A stretch of 64,000 bases of DNA from Acidobacteria bacterium RIFCSPLOWO2_02_FULL_65_29 (GCA_001767435.1 MEKT01000191.1:13111-77110), one strand, 5' to 3'; shown: positions 1-10,090, counted from the stretch's first letter. A program made the numbers and translations. Notes: generated from the letters alone by a model not told the origin.

Positions 1-997
1 GGAAGATCACCGTGCCGAGCGACTGGCTGCGGAAGGCGTCGCGGTAGATCGGCGTGAGGGCGATCGTCGCGCCGGGCCGCCGTCTCACGACGAGCGACCG
101 GCCCTCCACGGCCGTCGTGAGTGTCGTTTCCGCTTCATCCGAGTGGTACACGCCTTCGAGCGCCTTCAGCTCGTCGGCGGAAGGCGCGGCCGGCGGGACC
201 TTCTCGAAGGCATCTAGCCCGCCGTTGCCGTGCACGTCCTCGAACGGCATCAGGGTGTGGAAGCCGTCTTTCTCCTCCGAATACGCGATCGCGCGATCCG
301 TCACGACACGCGTGTGGTCGTCGCGCCAGGACGTGCGCGTCATGCCGGGTGCAGCGAACAGTCGCGCGCGGGTGAATTCCGCCAGCGACATCCCGCTCAC
401 GCGAGACACGATGATCGCCGCCAGATTGAAGCCCGTGTTGCTGTACGACCAGCGCGTGCCCGGCGTGAAGTTGAGGTCCTTCTGGCGCGAGACGATGTCG
501 AGCACGTGCGCGTGCGTGTAGGCACGCGTGGTGCGCGGCCAACCGGCGATGCCGGCGACGCTGCCCCAGTCGCGCAGGCCGCTCGTGTGCGTGAGCATGT
601 GTCGGATCGTCGGCGGCGGGCGGTAGTCGGGAAGCTCGGGGATGTACGTCCGCGCTGAATCGTCGAGTGAGAGCTTGCCGTCGCGCGCAAGGAGCAGGAC
701 GGCCGCCGCCGTGAACTGCTTCGACACGGACCCGGCCTCGAAGATCGTGTCGGGCCTGTTCGGCACGCCGTGTTCGAGGTCGGCCATGCCGTAGGCCTTG
801 CTCAACACCGTCCTGCCGTCCTGGGCCACGCCCACCGCGCAGCCCGGCGTGGAGGAGGTCCATTTCGCGAAGAGCGCGTCGACCCTGCGTTCGCGCGCAT
901 CGGGCGCCTGCGCCCCGGCCGGCGCCGGACTCGAGGCCATCCACACCAGGGCGGCAAGTACCGCCGCAGAGAGCGCAATCGAACGGTAGCTCATCAT
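1..997 (-). CDS. Serine hydrolase, beta-lactamase/class C penicillin-binding family (3' end outside window)
   Basis: My own minus-strand reading gives MMSYRSIALSAAVLAALVWMASSPAPAGAQA...FEAGSVSKQFTAAAVLLLARDGKLSLDD...HMLTHTSGL; SVSK matches the SxxK motif. The 135..1010 ORF in the track is a different frame. Confidence 0.85.
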   Translation of the reverse strand, partial: MMSYRSIALSAAVLAALVWMASSPAPAGAQAPDARERRVDALFAKWTSSTPGCAVGVAQDGRTVLSKAYGMADLEHGVPNRPDTIFEAGSVSKQFTAAAVLLLARDGKLSLDDSARTYIPELPDYRPPPTIRHMLTHTSGLRDWGSVAGIAGWPRTTRAYTHAHVLDIVSRQKDLNFTPGTRWSYSNTGFNLAAIIVSRVSGMSLAEFTRARLFAAPGMTRTSWRDDHTRVVTDRAIAYSEEKDGFHTLMPFEDVHGNGGLDAFEKVPPAAPSADELKALEGVYHSDEAETTLTTAVEGRSLVVRRRPGATIALTPIYRDAFRSQSLGTVIF

Positions 998-1071
998 GAC
1001 GCGCCTCCATCGTCTGAACATAGGCCGGGTCTTTTCGGACCGGCTCGGAAGCGGGGCCAGGCCCGGCCGCG

Positions 1072-2379
1072 TCAGGCCGGCAGGCCGTTCTTCAACACGC
1101 CCTGCATCGCCTCGACAAACGTATCGATCTCTTCGAGCGGCGTGTAGATATTCGGCGTCACGCGCAACCCTCGGTAGCTGAGGCTGGGCGTCTTGACATT
1201 CTCGTGACCCACGGTGTTGATGACGATACGGTACTTGTCCCACAGGTGCGGGACGAGCCTGTTCGAGTCGACGCCATCGATCGACACGACCGCGAGACCC
1301 CACGTCTGGCCCGGCTCGAGGCTGGAGTGCAGCTTGATCCGCGGGTTCTTCTTCAGCTCGTTGGCCCAGCGCAGCGTCAGGTGGCGCAGACGCGCCGCCT
1401 TGCGATCGATGCCGATCGCCTGCTGGAACGCGACGGCCTCGTTGATGGCGGCTTTCGTGGCCGCGGGGCTCGTGCCGATTTCTTCGAACTTCCGGATGTC
1501 ACTCGCGCGTCGCTCCGGCGCGGCCTGCATCGGCCAGGTCGAGGCAATACGATCCCGCCGCACGTAGAGGAGTCCCGTGCCGAGCGGCGCCAGCAGCCAC
1601 TTGTGCAGGCTGACGCCGTAGAAGTCCATCTCCAGGTCGCGCAGCTTGAACGGGAAATGTCCGAGCGCGTGCGCGCCGTCGACAATCGTCGTGATGCCGC
1701 GCTGCCGCGCCATCCGGCTGAGCTCGCGAACGGGAAAAAGCTGCCCCGACTGGTTGGTGATGTGGCAGAAGTGCAGCACTTTCGTCCGCGGTGTGATCGC
1801 GCGCTCGAAACGCTCGACCAGATCGGCCTGCGTGGTCGGGCACGGAAAATCCAGCCGCGTCACCCTGATCCTGTCGCGCCGTGCGCGCTGGTCCCACGTC
1901 GTCAGCATCCGGCCGTAGTCCTGCTCGGTCGTGACGATCTCGTCGCCGGCCTCGAGGTCGAGACCGTTCTGCGCGATCTGGAGCGACTCGCTCGCGTTGC
2001 GCGTGATGGCCAGCTCTTCGGGATCGGCCCCGAACTCGGCTGCGAGCCGCCGGCGAGCCGTTTCGATGTTCCGCTCGATCAAGCCGCGATGGTAGGCGGG
2101 CGCCTGGTTCGAGATGTCCATGTACCGCTTGCACGCCTCGTGCACGACCGTCGGACTGGGGCACTGATTGCCGTTGTTGAGATTGATCAGCGTGCGATCG
2201 AGAGAGAACGCAAACTGGATCTCGCGCCAGTACGTCTCGTCGGCCGCGATCTCCTCGGGTGAACGGTCGTCGACCGCCGCGGTGGCGGCCGCGACCTCTT
2301 CGATCCCGTAGCTGCGCGTGGCAAACGCCGCCCCCGCCGCAGCGCCGGCCAGCCGTAGGACAGAACGTCGGCTCAACAT
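1072..2379 (-). CDS. PLP-dependent class V aminotransferase (cysteine desulfurase / isopenicillin N epimerase-like) with Tat-like signal
   Basis: Start [31 protein letters not shown]...SLHKWLLAPLGTGLLY typical of class V aminotransferases. Confidence 0.85.
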   Translation of the reverse strand: MLSRRSVLRLAGAAAGAAFATRSYGIEEVAAATAAVDDRSPEEIAADETYWREIQFAFSLDRTLINLNNGNQCPSPTVVHEACKRYMDISNQAPAYHRGLIERNIETARRRLAAEFGADPEELAITRNASESLQIAQNGLDLEAGDEIVTTEQDYGRMLTTWDQRARRDRIRVTRLDFPCPTTQADLVERFERAITPRTKVLHFCHITNQSGQLFPVRELSRMARQRGITTIVDGAHALGHFPFKLRDLEMDFYGVSLHKWLLAPLGTGLLYVRRDRIASTWPMQAAPERRASDIRKFEEIGTSPAATKAAINEAVAFQQAIGIDRKAARLRHLTLRWANELKKNPRIKLHSSLEPGQTWGLAVVSIDGVDSNRLVPHLWDKYRIVINTVGHENVKTPSLSYRGLRVTPNIYTPLEEIDTFVEAMQGVLKNGLPA

Positions 2380-2432
2380 GGTGACCTCCTCGGAACGTCG
2401 ATTGTCAGTGGGCAGTGTAGCAGGGCCGGGGC

Positions 2433-3950
2433 CTACGCGCCGATCGTCTCCAGCCGCTTCCCCGATTCCTGCTCGAGGTCCTTGTGCAGGCTGTTGCCGT
2501 GCGCGTCCATCGTGACGATGGCGGGAAAGTCTTTCACGGTGAGGTGCCACATGGCTTCCGGCGTGCCGAACTCCAAGAGCGACACGCCGTCGACGCCGGT
2601 GATCGCGCGCGCGTAGAACTGCGCCGCGCCGCCGATGGCGTTGAGATACACGGCACCGTGCTCCTCGAGCGCGGCGAGGGTCTTCGCGCCCATGCCCCCC
2701 TTGCCGATGACCGCGCGGACGCCGTAGCGCCTGATGATCTCGCCCTGGTACGGCTCCTCGCGGATGCTCGTCGTGGGCCCCGCGGCGGTGATGCGCCAGC
2801 GGTCGCCATCTTTGACGACCACGGGTCCGCAGTGGTAGAGGACGCCGCCGCGCAGATCGACCGGCGGGTCGTTCTTCATGAGGTGCGAATGCACGGCGTC
2901 GCGGCCCGTGAACATCGGACCCGACAGCATCACGACGTCGCCGACCTTGAGCGATCGGATCTGTTGCTCGCTCAATGGCGCCTCGAGCGCGATCTCGCGG
3001 CCGGTGCGCACGAAGCCAGCCTGATCGAGCATCGGAATAATTGGATGCGCGGGATCGCGGTAGAGCCACCTGGTGATCGCGCCGGTCGACGCGTCGAGCA
3101 CGACGCCAAGTCTGCGGAAGGCCCAGCAGTCGTAGGCGACCGACACGAAAAAGCTTGCCGGCAGGCGGTTGAGCGCGCCGACCTTGCAGCCGATGAGCGT
3201 GACTTTGCCGCCGAAGCCCATCGCGCCGATCTCGAGGTCGTTGACCGACCCCATGATCGAGGCCTCGAGCTCGGCCAGCCGCGAATCAGCGTTCACGTCG
3301 TCCAGCGTGCGGAAGAGCTGTTCCTTGGCGTGCGCGTAGCCCGACGTGCGATCGCCGCCGATGCACACGCCGACCGCGCCGGGGCTGCACCCCTTGCCCT
3401 GCGCCGCCCACACGGCGTGCAGGATGCATTTCTTCACGCCGTCGAGCGTGCGGTCGGCGCGGCCGAGATGAGGCAGCTCGACCGGCAGCGAGTACTGTGC
3501 GTTGGTATTCTCGCACCCGCCGCCCTTGAGAATGAGCTTGACCTCGATGTCGCCGCGCTCCCATTGATCGAAATGAATGATCGGCGTGCCTGGTCCGAGG
3601 TTGTCGCCGGAGTTCTTCCCGGTGATCGAATCGACCGAGTTCGGCCTGAGCTTTCCCCGGCGTGTCGCCTCGGCGACCGCGGCCCGAATCTGCTCGCGCA
3701 TCCGGATCTGGTTCGCGCCAGGGGGCACGTGCACCTCGAAGGTCGGCATGCCGGTGTCCTGGCAGATCGCGCCCTCGTTGTCGGATGCCAGGTCAATGTT
3801 CTGCGCAATGATGGTCAGCGCCTGCGACGCGCGCGTGCCGGCCGGCTCGGCCGCGACCGATGTCCTCATCGCGGCGCGCACGTCGGGCGGAAGATCGGTC
3901 GACGTCGTCACGATCAGTTGGAGCACGCTGTCGAAAAAGTGGGGAAGCAT
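2433..3950 (-). CDS. Class I fumarate hydratase (Fe-S, single chain)
   Basis: 505 aa; QDTGMPTFEVHVPPGANQ, GGGCENTNAQYSLP, GKGGMGAKTLAALEEHGAVYLNAIGGAAQFYARAI are fumarase class I motifs. Confidence 0.9.
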   Translation of the reverse strand: MLPHFFDSVLQLIVTTSTDLPPDVRAAMRTSVAAEPAGTRASQALTIIAQNIDLASDNEGAICQDTGMPTFEVHVPPGANQIRMREQIRAAVAEATRRGKLRPNSVDSITGKNSGDNLGPGTPIIHFDQWERGDIEVKLILKGGGCENTNAQYSLPVELPHLGRADRTLDGVKKCILHAVWAAQGKGCSPGAVGVCIGGDRTSGYAHAKEQLFRTLDDVNADSRLAELEASIMGSVNDLEIGAMGFGGKVTLIGCKVGALNRLPASFFVSVAYDCWAFRRLGVVLDASTGAITRWLYRDPAHPIIPMLDQAGFVRTGREIALEAPLSEQQIRSLKVGDVVMLSGPMFTGRDAVHSHLMKNDPPVDLRGGVLYHCGPVVVKDGDRWRITAAGPTTSIREEPYQGEIIRRYGVRAVIGKGGMGAKTLAALEEHGAVYLNAIGGAAQFYARAITGVDGVSLLEFGTPEAMWHLTVKDFPAIVTMDAHGNSLHKDLEQESGKRLETIGA

Positions 3951-3967
3951 AATGTTGTAGTGCAGGT

Positions 3968-3985
3968 CTTTAGACCTGCCTGCGC
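3968..3985. repeat. Palindrome GCAGGTCT-TT-AGACCTGC upstream of aspA
   Basis: Approximate coordinates; 8-bp perfect arms read in the sequence; a related form is near 63709-63758. Confidence 0.6.
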
Positions 3986-4014
3986 CTGCCTACTATAATC
4001 GTACATTGCCCGCC

Positions 4015-5424
4015 ATGAATTACCGCACCGAACGCGACACGCTGGGCGAGCTGCAGGTGCCCGCCGAGGCGTACTACGGCGTGCAGACCGCGCGGGCCGT
4101 CGAGAACTTCCCCATCAGCGGGCTCACCGCCCCCGCCGATCTCGTCATCGCAACGATCCTTGTCAAGAAGGCCGCCGCGGAGGCCAATGCGGCCCTCGGC
4201 CGGCTGTCGCACGACGTCGCCTCTGCCATCGTCTCGGCGGCCGACGACATTCTCGGCGGCCGGCTGCGCGACCAGTTCGTCGTGGACGTGTACCAGGCGG
4301 GCGCCGGGACCTCGCACAACATGAACGCCAACGAGGTGCTGGCCAACCGCGCGGGCGAGGTGCTGGGCGAGCCGCGAGGCACCTACGCGCGCGTGCATCC
4401 GAACGATCACGTCAACATGAGCCAGTCGACCAACGACGTGTTCCCGACGTCGACTCGCCTGGCACTGCTCCTGGGCGCGGGCGGCCTGGTGCAGGCGGCG
4501 CTCGATTTGACTGCGAGCCTCGAAGAAAAGTCCCGCGCCTTTGCCGGCATCCTCAAGACGGGGCGCACGCACCTGCAGGACGCCGTGCCGATGACGCTCG
4601 GTCAGGAATTCGGCGGCTACGCGGCCTGCCTTCGGCGCGGCGCCGATGACGTGGCGCGGGCCTCAGAACAACTGCTGGAGCTGAACCTCGGCGCAACCGC
4701 CGTGGGCACGGGACTCAACGCCGGCGAAGACTATCGGCGGCTCGCGGTGGACAACCTGCGGCGGTACACGAATCTCGCGGTCAGGCCGGCCGACAATCTT
4801 TTCCGCGTCACCCAGAGCATGGGCGACGTGCTGGCGTACTCGGGCGCGATGCGCAGACTGGCGGTGGAGCTCAACAAGATCGCCAGCGACTTGCGCCTGT
4901 TGAGCATGGGACCGCGCGCCGGTCTCTCCGAGATCTCGCTTCCCGCTGTGCAGCCCGGATCATCGATCATGCCCGGCAAGGTGAACCCCTCCGTGCCCGA
5001 GATGGTCAACCAGGTGTGCTTCCAAGTGATCGGCTGCGACACGACGGTCGCGCTTGCCTGCGATGCGGGCCAGCTCGAGCTCAACGTGATGATGCCCGTG
5101 ATTGCCTGGAACGCCCTGCACGCCTCCTCGATCCTGCGCGAATCCATGAAAGCCCTGCGCGGTCGGACCGTCGAAGGCATCGTCGCCCACGCAGAGCGGG
5201 CGTGCGAGCTGCTCGATAGAAGCACAGCCGTGGCCACCGCGCTCAGTCCCTACATCGGGTATGCCCTGACGGCGGAGGTTGCGAAAGAATCGGTTCGAAC
5301 CGGGAAGTCGATTCGAGAGATCGTTCTCGAGCGTGCTCTGCTGGAGAAGACGCGGCTGGACGAGATTCTGTCGGCCGACGCCATGACGCGTGGGGGGATC
5401 ATGGGCGGGAAGAAGGACGTATGA
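4015..5424 (+). CDS. aspA: Aspartate ammonia-lyase (aspartase/fumarase superfamily)
   Basis: MNYRTERDTLGELQVPAEAYYGVQTARAVENFPIS; VDVYQAGAGTS; LQDAVPMTLGQEF; GSSIMPGKVNP; GKSIREIVLERALL matches AspA better than FumC. Confidence 0.85.
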   Translation: MNYRTERDTLGELQVPAEAYYGVQTARAVENFPISGLTAPADLVIATILVKKAAAEANAALGRLSHDVASAIVSAADDILGGRLRDQFVVDVYQAGAGTSHNMNANEVLANRAGEVLGEPRGTYARVHPNDHVNMSQSTNDVFPTSTRLALLLGAGGLVQAALDLTASLEEKSRAFAGILKTGRTHLQDAVPMTLGQEFGGYAACLRRGADDVARASEQLLELNLGATAVGTGLNAGEDYRRLAVDNLRRYTNLAVRPADNLFRVTQSMGDVLAYSGAMRRLAVELNKIASDLRLLSMGPRAGLSEISLPAVQPGSSIMPGKVNPSVPEMVNQVCFQVIGCDTTVALACDAGQLELNVMMPVIAWNALHASSILRESMKALRGRTVEGIVAHAERACELLDRSTAVATALSPYIGYALTAEVAKESVRTGKSIREIVLERALLEKTRLDEILSADAMTRGGIMGGKKDV

Positions 5425-5521
5425 GTGGGCAGGCGACAGGCTGGGCAGGCTAGCCAGGAGATCGGGCAGGCGGGCCAGACAAGGCGAGCGGGGACGAAGA
5501 GCGCGACGAGAGGAAAGATTC

Positions 5522-6325
5522 GTGACCAGGCATGCGACGTGGGTTCTTGTGTGCGTCTTTGTCGGAGCAGGCATTCCCCTGCCGGCCCCGCCAGCCCTTT
5601 TCGCACTGCCCGCCCTTTTCGCCCTGCCTGCCCTGCCTGCCCTTTCCGCCCTGCCTGCCCTGCCTGCCCTTTCCGCCCTGCCAGCCCTTTCGTCGCAGCA
5701 ATCCCCGAGCGGCCGCCTCTTCCCTCCGCAGGATCTCAGCCTGCTCGAGGCGCCCGATCGCGACGAGTGGCAGAAGCCCGACCTCATCATGGACGAGCTC
5801 CAGATCGCGGACGGGTCGCGTGTGGCCGATCTGGGAGCCGGCGGCGGCTGGTTCACGATCCGGCTCGCGCGGCGCGTGGGGCCGAACGGTCTTGTGTACG
5901 CACAGGACATTCAGCCGCTGATGATCGAAGCCATGAGCCGGCGCGTCGAGCGAGAGGGATTGCGGAACGTCGTGCCCGTGCTGGGAACGGCCACCGATCC
6001 GAAGCTCCCCCAAACCGGGGAGCTCGACGCGGTGCTCATCGTCGGCGCGTTTCACGAGATGGACGATCCGGCGCGGCCCGAGATCATTCTCACATTGCTC
6101 GACTCGGTGGCGCGAGCGCTCAAGCCGCAAGGCCGGCTGGGCATCGTCGACTTCACGCCCGGCGGAGGCGGCCCCGGCCCGGCGGCCGACGAGCGTGTCG
6201 ATCCCGAGACGGTGACCAAGGCAGCGGCCCGAGCCGGGTTCAGGCTGCAGAAACGCGAGACGATCCCGCCTTTCATCTTCCTGCTGGTCTTCGGCAAGAG
6301 CGGCGCGCCGCCGACCGCACGCTGA
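5522..6325 (+). CDS. SAM-dependent methyltransferase with repeat-expanded N-terminal signal region
   Basis: VADLGAGGGWFTIRLARRVGPNGLVYAQD is a class I MTase motif; GTG start with (AL)PALPALSALPALPALSALPAL near the N-terminus. Confidence 0.75.
   Translation: MTRHATWVLVCVFVGAGIPLPAPPALFALPALFALPALPALSALPALPALSALPALSSQQSPSGRLFPPQDLSLLEAPDRDEWQKPDLIMDELQIADGSRVADLGAGGGWFTIRLARRVGPNGLVYAQDIQPLMIEAMSRRVEREGLRNVVPVLGTATDPKLPQTGELDAVLIVGAFHEMDDPARPEIILTLLDSVARALKPQGRLGIVDFTPGGGGPGPAADERVDPETVTKAAARAGFRLQKRETIPPFIFLLVFGKSGAPPTAR
5580..5696 (+). repeat. CCTGCC / CCCTTTCCGCC tandem word array inside coding sequence
   Basis: ccctgcctgccctgcctgccctttccgccctgcctgccctgcctgccctttccgcc. Confidence 0.9.
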
Positions 6326-6341
6326 CACGCGCCCGACTGCC

Positions 6342-7148
6342 ATGCGTTCCGCACTGACCATTGCCGGCAGCGATTCGGGCGGAGGCGCCGGCATTCAGGC
6401 GGATCTCAAGACGTTTGCCGCATTCGGCGTCTACGGTACGAGCGCCGTCGCGGCCATCACCGCGCAGAACACCATGGGCGTCACCGCGGTCATGGCGGTG
6501 TCGGCGGATCTGGTGACCGCGCAGATCGCGGCCGTCGCTTCAGACATCGAGCTGCACGCGACGAAGACCGGCATGCTGGCCACCGCAGCCATTGTCGAAG
6601 CCGTGGCGGCGGCGATCGAAGAGCTGGATCTCCCCAACGTGGTCGTCGACCCTGTCATGGTGGCGAAGAGCGGCGAACGGCTGCTCGACAACGAGGGCAT
6701 TCAGGCGCTGCGCATGGAGCTGCTGCCGAGAGCACTCGTCGTGACGCCGAACATCCCCGAGGCCGAAGTCTTGAGCGGCCTTCGCATCAGCTCACTGGAC
6801 AGCGCGCGCGACGCCGCGCGCAGGATTCAGGAGCTCGGGCCCGCCGCCGTCGTGATCAAGGGCGGGCACGGCACGGGCGACGAAATCATCGACCTGTTGT
6901 TCGACGGCGAGCAGTTTCACGAATATCGAACACCGCGTCTCGCCACGCGCCACACGCACGGGACCGGCTGTACCTTTGCGTCCGCGATTGCCGCGTCGCT
7001 CGCGCACGGCCATCCCCTGACCGAAGCCACCCGCCGCGCCCAAGCCTACGTGGCCGGCGCCATCCGCCACGGCCTGGCGATCGGCCACGGTCATGGGCCG
7101 CTCGATCATTTCTGGCAGACGCGAGCGCGAGAGAGCCCGCCGATGTGA
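6342..7148 (+). CDS. thiD: Hydroxymethylpyrimidine/phosphomethylpyrimidine kinase
   Basis: ALTIAGSDSGGGAGIQADLKTFAAFGVYG...THGTGCTFASAIAA ThiD signatures. Confidence 0.92.
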   Translation: MRSALTIAGSDSGGGAGIQADLKTFAAFGVYGTSAVAAITAQNTMGVTAVMAVSADLVTAQIAAVASDIELHATKTGMLATAAIVEAVAAAIEELDLPNVVVDPVMVAKSGERLLDNEGIQALRMELLPRALVVTPNIPEAEVLSGLRISSLDSARDAARRIQELGPAAVVIKGGHGTGDEIIDLLFDGEQFHEYRTPRLATRHTHGTGCTFASAIAASLAHGHPLTEATRRAQAYVAGAIRHGLAIGHGHGPLDHFWQTRARESPPM

Positions 7149-7195
7149 CAGGCGGTTAAGCTGCCTGGGTGAGAACCCGTTCTATACTGAAGAGG

Positions 7196-7687
7196 ATGAT
7201 TCCGCTTCTGGCGATCGGGCGCGAACCGCTTGTGCTGGCGCTGCTTGTGGCCGCCGTGACCGATCGACAGGGGGATGCAGCCGGCGCCGACGGCGGCGTG
7301 GCGGCGTTTCTGGGCGTGGTCCGCAACCATAACGCCGGCAGAAGCGTCCGATATCTCGAGTACGAAGCCTACGAGCCGCTGGCCGTGCGCTCGTTCGAGC
7401 GGATTGCGGGCGAGGTGGCGGCGCGCTGGCCGGGCGTGCGTCTCGCGCTGCATCACCGGATCGGACGGCTCGAGATCGGCGAAGCCAGCGTCGCGATCGC
7501 CGCCGCGTCGGCCCATCGTGCCGACGCGTTTGCCTCCTGCCGGTACACGATCGAGCGTGTCAAGCAGATCGCGCCGATCTGGAAGCGGGAGTTCTTCGAC
7601 GGCGGCGACGTGTGGATTGAAGGCGCCGCGGCCGACCCAGACGATGAGGTCGCGAGGGCGAAGGCCGAGCGTGCCGCATGCGCGTGA
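7196..7687 (+). CDS. moaE: Molybdopterin synthase catalytic subunit
   Basis: GGVAAFLGVVRNHNAGRSVRYLEYEAYEPLA...HHRIGRLEIGEASVAIAAASAHR...PIWKREFF MoaE motifs. Confidence 0.9.
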   Translation: MIPLLAIGREPLVLALLVAAVTDRQGDAAGADGGVAAFLGVVRNHNAGRSVRYLEYEAYEPLAVRSFERIAGEVAARWPGVRLALHHRIGRLEIGEASVAIAAASAHRADAFASCRYTIERVKQIAPIWKREFFDGGDVWIEGAAADPDDEVARAKAERAACA

Positions 7688-7923
7688 CGGTTCGCCTCTT
7701 CGCTCGGCTTCGAGATATCACCGGAGCGTCCGAGATCGGCCGCGACGTGGCGCCTGGCGCGACCATCGGATCGATCTGGCGGGGCCTGGTCGCGGAGTTT
7801 CCCGATCTCGCCGGGTACGAGCGGTCGATCTCGAGCGCCGTGAACACCGACTACGCGCGGATGGACCATCCGGTCGATGACGGCGACGAGGTGGCGTTTT
7901 TACCACCCGTTTCTGGAGGATAA
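7678..7923 (+). CDS. moaD: MoaD/ThiS family sulfur carrier
   Basis: MRVTVRLFARLRDITGASE...DGDEVAFLPPVSGG, C-terminal GG; overlaps moaE. Confidence 0.9.
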   Translation: MRVTVRLFARLRDITGASEIGRDVAPGATIGSIWRGLVAEFPDLAGYERSISSAVNTDYARMDHPVDDGDEVAFLPPVSGG

Positions 7924-7927
7924 GACG

Positions 7928-8001
7928 ATCAACGCAGAGGCCGCAGCGATCGCAGAGAATCGGAAGTCACATTCTGTGAAGTCTGCGTGCTCTGCGTTGA
8001 T
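7928..8001. repeat. Inverted word repeat ATCAACGCAGAG ... CTCTGCGTTGAT
   Basis: Exact 12-nt arms at 7928-7939 and 7990-8001, with further GCAGAG words between. Confidence 0.9.
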
Positions 8002-8012
8002 GTCGTAGCGTG

Positions 8013-9086
8013 ATGTTTGACAAGCTGTCGGCGACCGAACGCCAATACGACGAGGTGCTCGCGAAGCTCGGCTCGGCCGAGATCCAGAGCGATCCGTCCG
8101 AATACCGCAGGCAGGCCAAGCTCCTCTCGGAGATCGAGCCGCTCGTGGCGCGGTTCCGCGAGTACCAGACCGTCACGCGCGACATCGCGCAGACAGAAGA
8201 GCTCGCCGCCAGCGCCGACGCCGACATGCGCGAGCTGGCCCAGGAGGAGCTCAAGGGGCTCGTGGCCCGGCGCGAGACGCTCGTCGCCGAGATGAAGCAG
8301 CTCCTGGTACCCAGAGATCCCAACGACGAAAAGAACGTCGTCCTCGAAATCCGCGCGGGCGCCGGCGGCGACGAGGCCGCTCTGTTCGGCGCGGAGCTCT
8401 TCCGGATGTACAGCAAGTTCGCCGAGCGCCAGGGCTGGAAGGTCGACGTGATGTCGATGAACGAGACCGGTGTGGGCGGCATCAAGGAAGTCATCGCCAC
8501 GATCGAGGGCCGCGGCGTCTACAGCAAGCTGAAGTACGAGAGCGGCACGCACCGCGTGCAGCGCGTGCCGGCGACCGAAGCCAGCGGCCGCATTCACACC
8601 TCCGCCGCCACCGTCGCCGTGCTCCCGGAAGCCGAGGAGGTCGACGTCCAGATCAACGAAAAGGACCTCCGGGTCGACACCTTCTGCTCGAGCGGGCCCG
8701 GCGGCCAGAGCGTCAACACGACGTACTCCGCCGTCCGCATCACGCACATTCCCACCGGCGTCGTCGTCTCCCAGCAGGATGAAAAATCGCAGATCAAGAA
8801 CCGCGCGAAAGCCATGAAAGTGCTGCGGTCGCGCCTGTACGAAATGGAGCTGCGCAAGCAGCAAGAAGCCATCGCGAAGGATCGGCGCAGCCAGGTGGGC
8901 AGCGGAGACCGATCCGAGAAGATCAGGACCTACAACTTTCGCGACAACCGGATCACCGATCACCGCGTGAACTTCAGCACGCATCAGCTCACCAACGTGC
9001 TGAACGGCGACCTTGGCGAACTGCTCGACCACGTCATCACGTTCTTCCAGTCCGAGAAGCTCAAGGACGCGACCACAGTATCCTGA
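8013..9086 (+). CDS. prfA: Peptide chain release factor 1
   Basis: [55 protein letters not shown] motif. Confidence 0.95.
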   Translation: MFDKLSATERQYDEVLAKLGSAEIQSDPSEYRRQAKLLSEIEPLVARFREYQTVTRDIAQTEELAASADADMRELAQEELKGLVARRETLVAEMKQLLVPRDPNDEKNVVLEIRAGAGGDEAALFGAELFRMYSKFAERQGWKVDVMSMNETGVGGIKEVIATIEGRGVYSKLKYESGTHRVQRVPATEASGRIHTSAATVAVLPEAEEVDVQINEKDLRVDTFCSSGPGGQSVNTTYSAVRITHIPTGVVVSQQDEKSQIKNRAKAMKVLRSRLYEMELRKQQEAIAKDRRSQVGSGDRSEKIRTYNFRDNRITDHRVNFSTHQLTNVLNGDLGELLDHVITFFQSEKLKDATTVS

Positions 9087-9092
9087 GGGCTG

Positions 9093-9152
9093 GCATGGCA
9101 GGCGGGCCTGGCAGGGCGGGCGGGGCAGGCAGGCCGGGCACGGCAAAATCCC
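9093..9152 (+). repeat. GGCAGGC-type word array
   Basis: ggctggcatggcaggcgggcctggcagggcgggcggggcaggcaggccgggcacggca. Confidence 0.75.
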
Positions 9153-9187
9153 GACGACCGGCGCGAACCCACCTCCAGGTCACGCCA

Positions 9188-10090
9188 ATGAGCAGCATCC
9201 AGGAACGCGTCGCCGCAGCGCGTCACCGTCTGCGCGAAGCCGGCATTCCCTCCGACGAGGCCGATCTCGACGCGCGCCTCCTCGCGCAGCGCGCCCTCGG
9301 ATGGGATGCGGCGCGGTTGCTCACGCGCGCGAATGAGCAGGAGCCTGCTGGCTTCCTCGACGAGTACGGCACGCTCGTCACCAGGCGCGCCGCGCGGGAG
9401 CCGATGGCGTACGTCCTCGGGCGGCAGGAGTTCTGGGGCCTCGAGTTCGAGGTATCGGCCGCCGTGCTGATTCCGCGGCCCGAAACCGAGCTCATCGTCG
9501 ACGCCGCACTCGAGACGTTCGCGGATCCGATCGCCACGATCGACATCGCCGACATTGGGACGGGCAGCGGATGCCTGGCGGTGACGCTCGCCCACGAACG
9601 CCCGAATGCCCGCGTCGTGGCCAGCGACGTCTCGGGAGCCGCGCTCGGGGTTGCGCAACGGAACGCCGCGCGACACGGTGTCTCCTCGCGGGTTCAATTT
9701 CTCGAGGCGGATCTTCTTGGAGGGACCGCGCAACCTTTCGATCTGATCGTATCGAATCCGCCGTACGTGCCCGAACGCGACCGGGCGACGCTTCAGCCCG
9801 AAGTTCGCGATTACGAGCCGCCGGCGGCCCTCTTCGCTGGAGACGATGGCCTCTCGGTGATCCGGCGGCTGGTGGACGAGGCCGCGCCACGGCTCAAGCC
9901 GAAGGGCTTCGTGATCTTCGAGTTCGGTTTCGGCCAGGCTGACGCCGTGCGGACGTTGGTCGCGCGCGCGCTGGACCTGAGTCTGCTCGAGGTGCGCAAT
10001 GATCTACAAGGCATTCCGAGAGTGGCGATCGCACGGAGAAGTTCACAGTCGACAGTTCAGTTAACAGGACTGTCAACTGTCAACTGTTGA
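9188..10090 (+). CDS. prmC: Peptide chain release factor N5-glutamine methyltransferase
   Basis: DIADIGTGSGCLAVTLAHERPNARVVASD...DLIVSNPPYVPERD; follows prfA. Confidence 0.93.
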   Translation: MSSIQERVAAARHRLREAGIPSDEADLDARLLAQRALGWDAARLLTRANEQEPAGFLDEYGTLVTRRAAREPMAYVLGRQEFWGLEFEVSAAVLIPRPETELIVDAALETFADPIATIDIADIGTGSGCLAVTLAHERPNARVVASDVSGAALGVAQRNAARHGVSSRVQFLEADLLGGTAQPFDLIVSNPPYVPERDRATLQPEVRDYEPPAALFAGDDGLSVIRRLVDEAAPRLKPKGFVIFEFGFGQADAVRTLVARALDLSLLEVRNDLQGIPRVAIARRSSQSTVQLTGLSTVNC

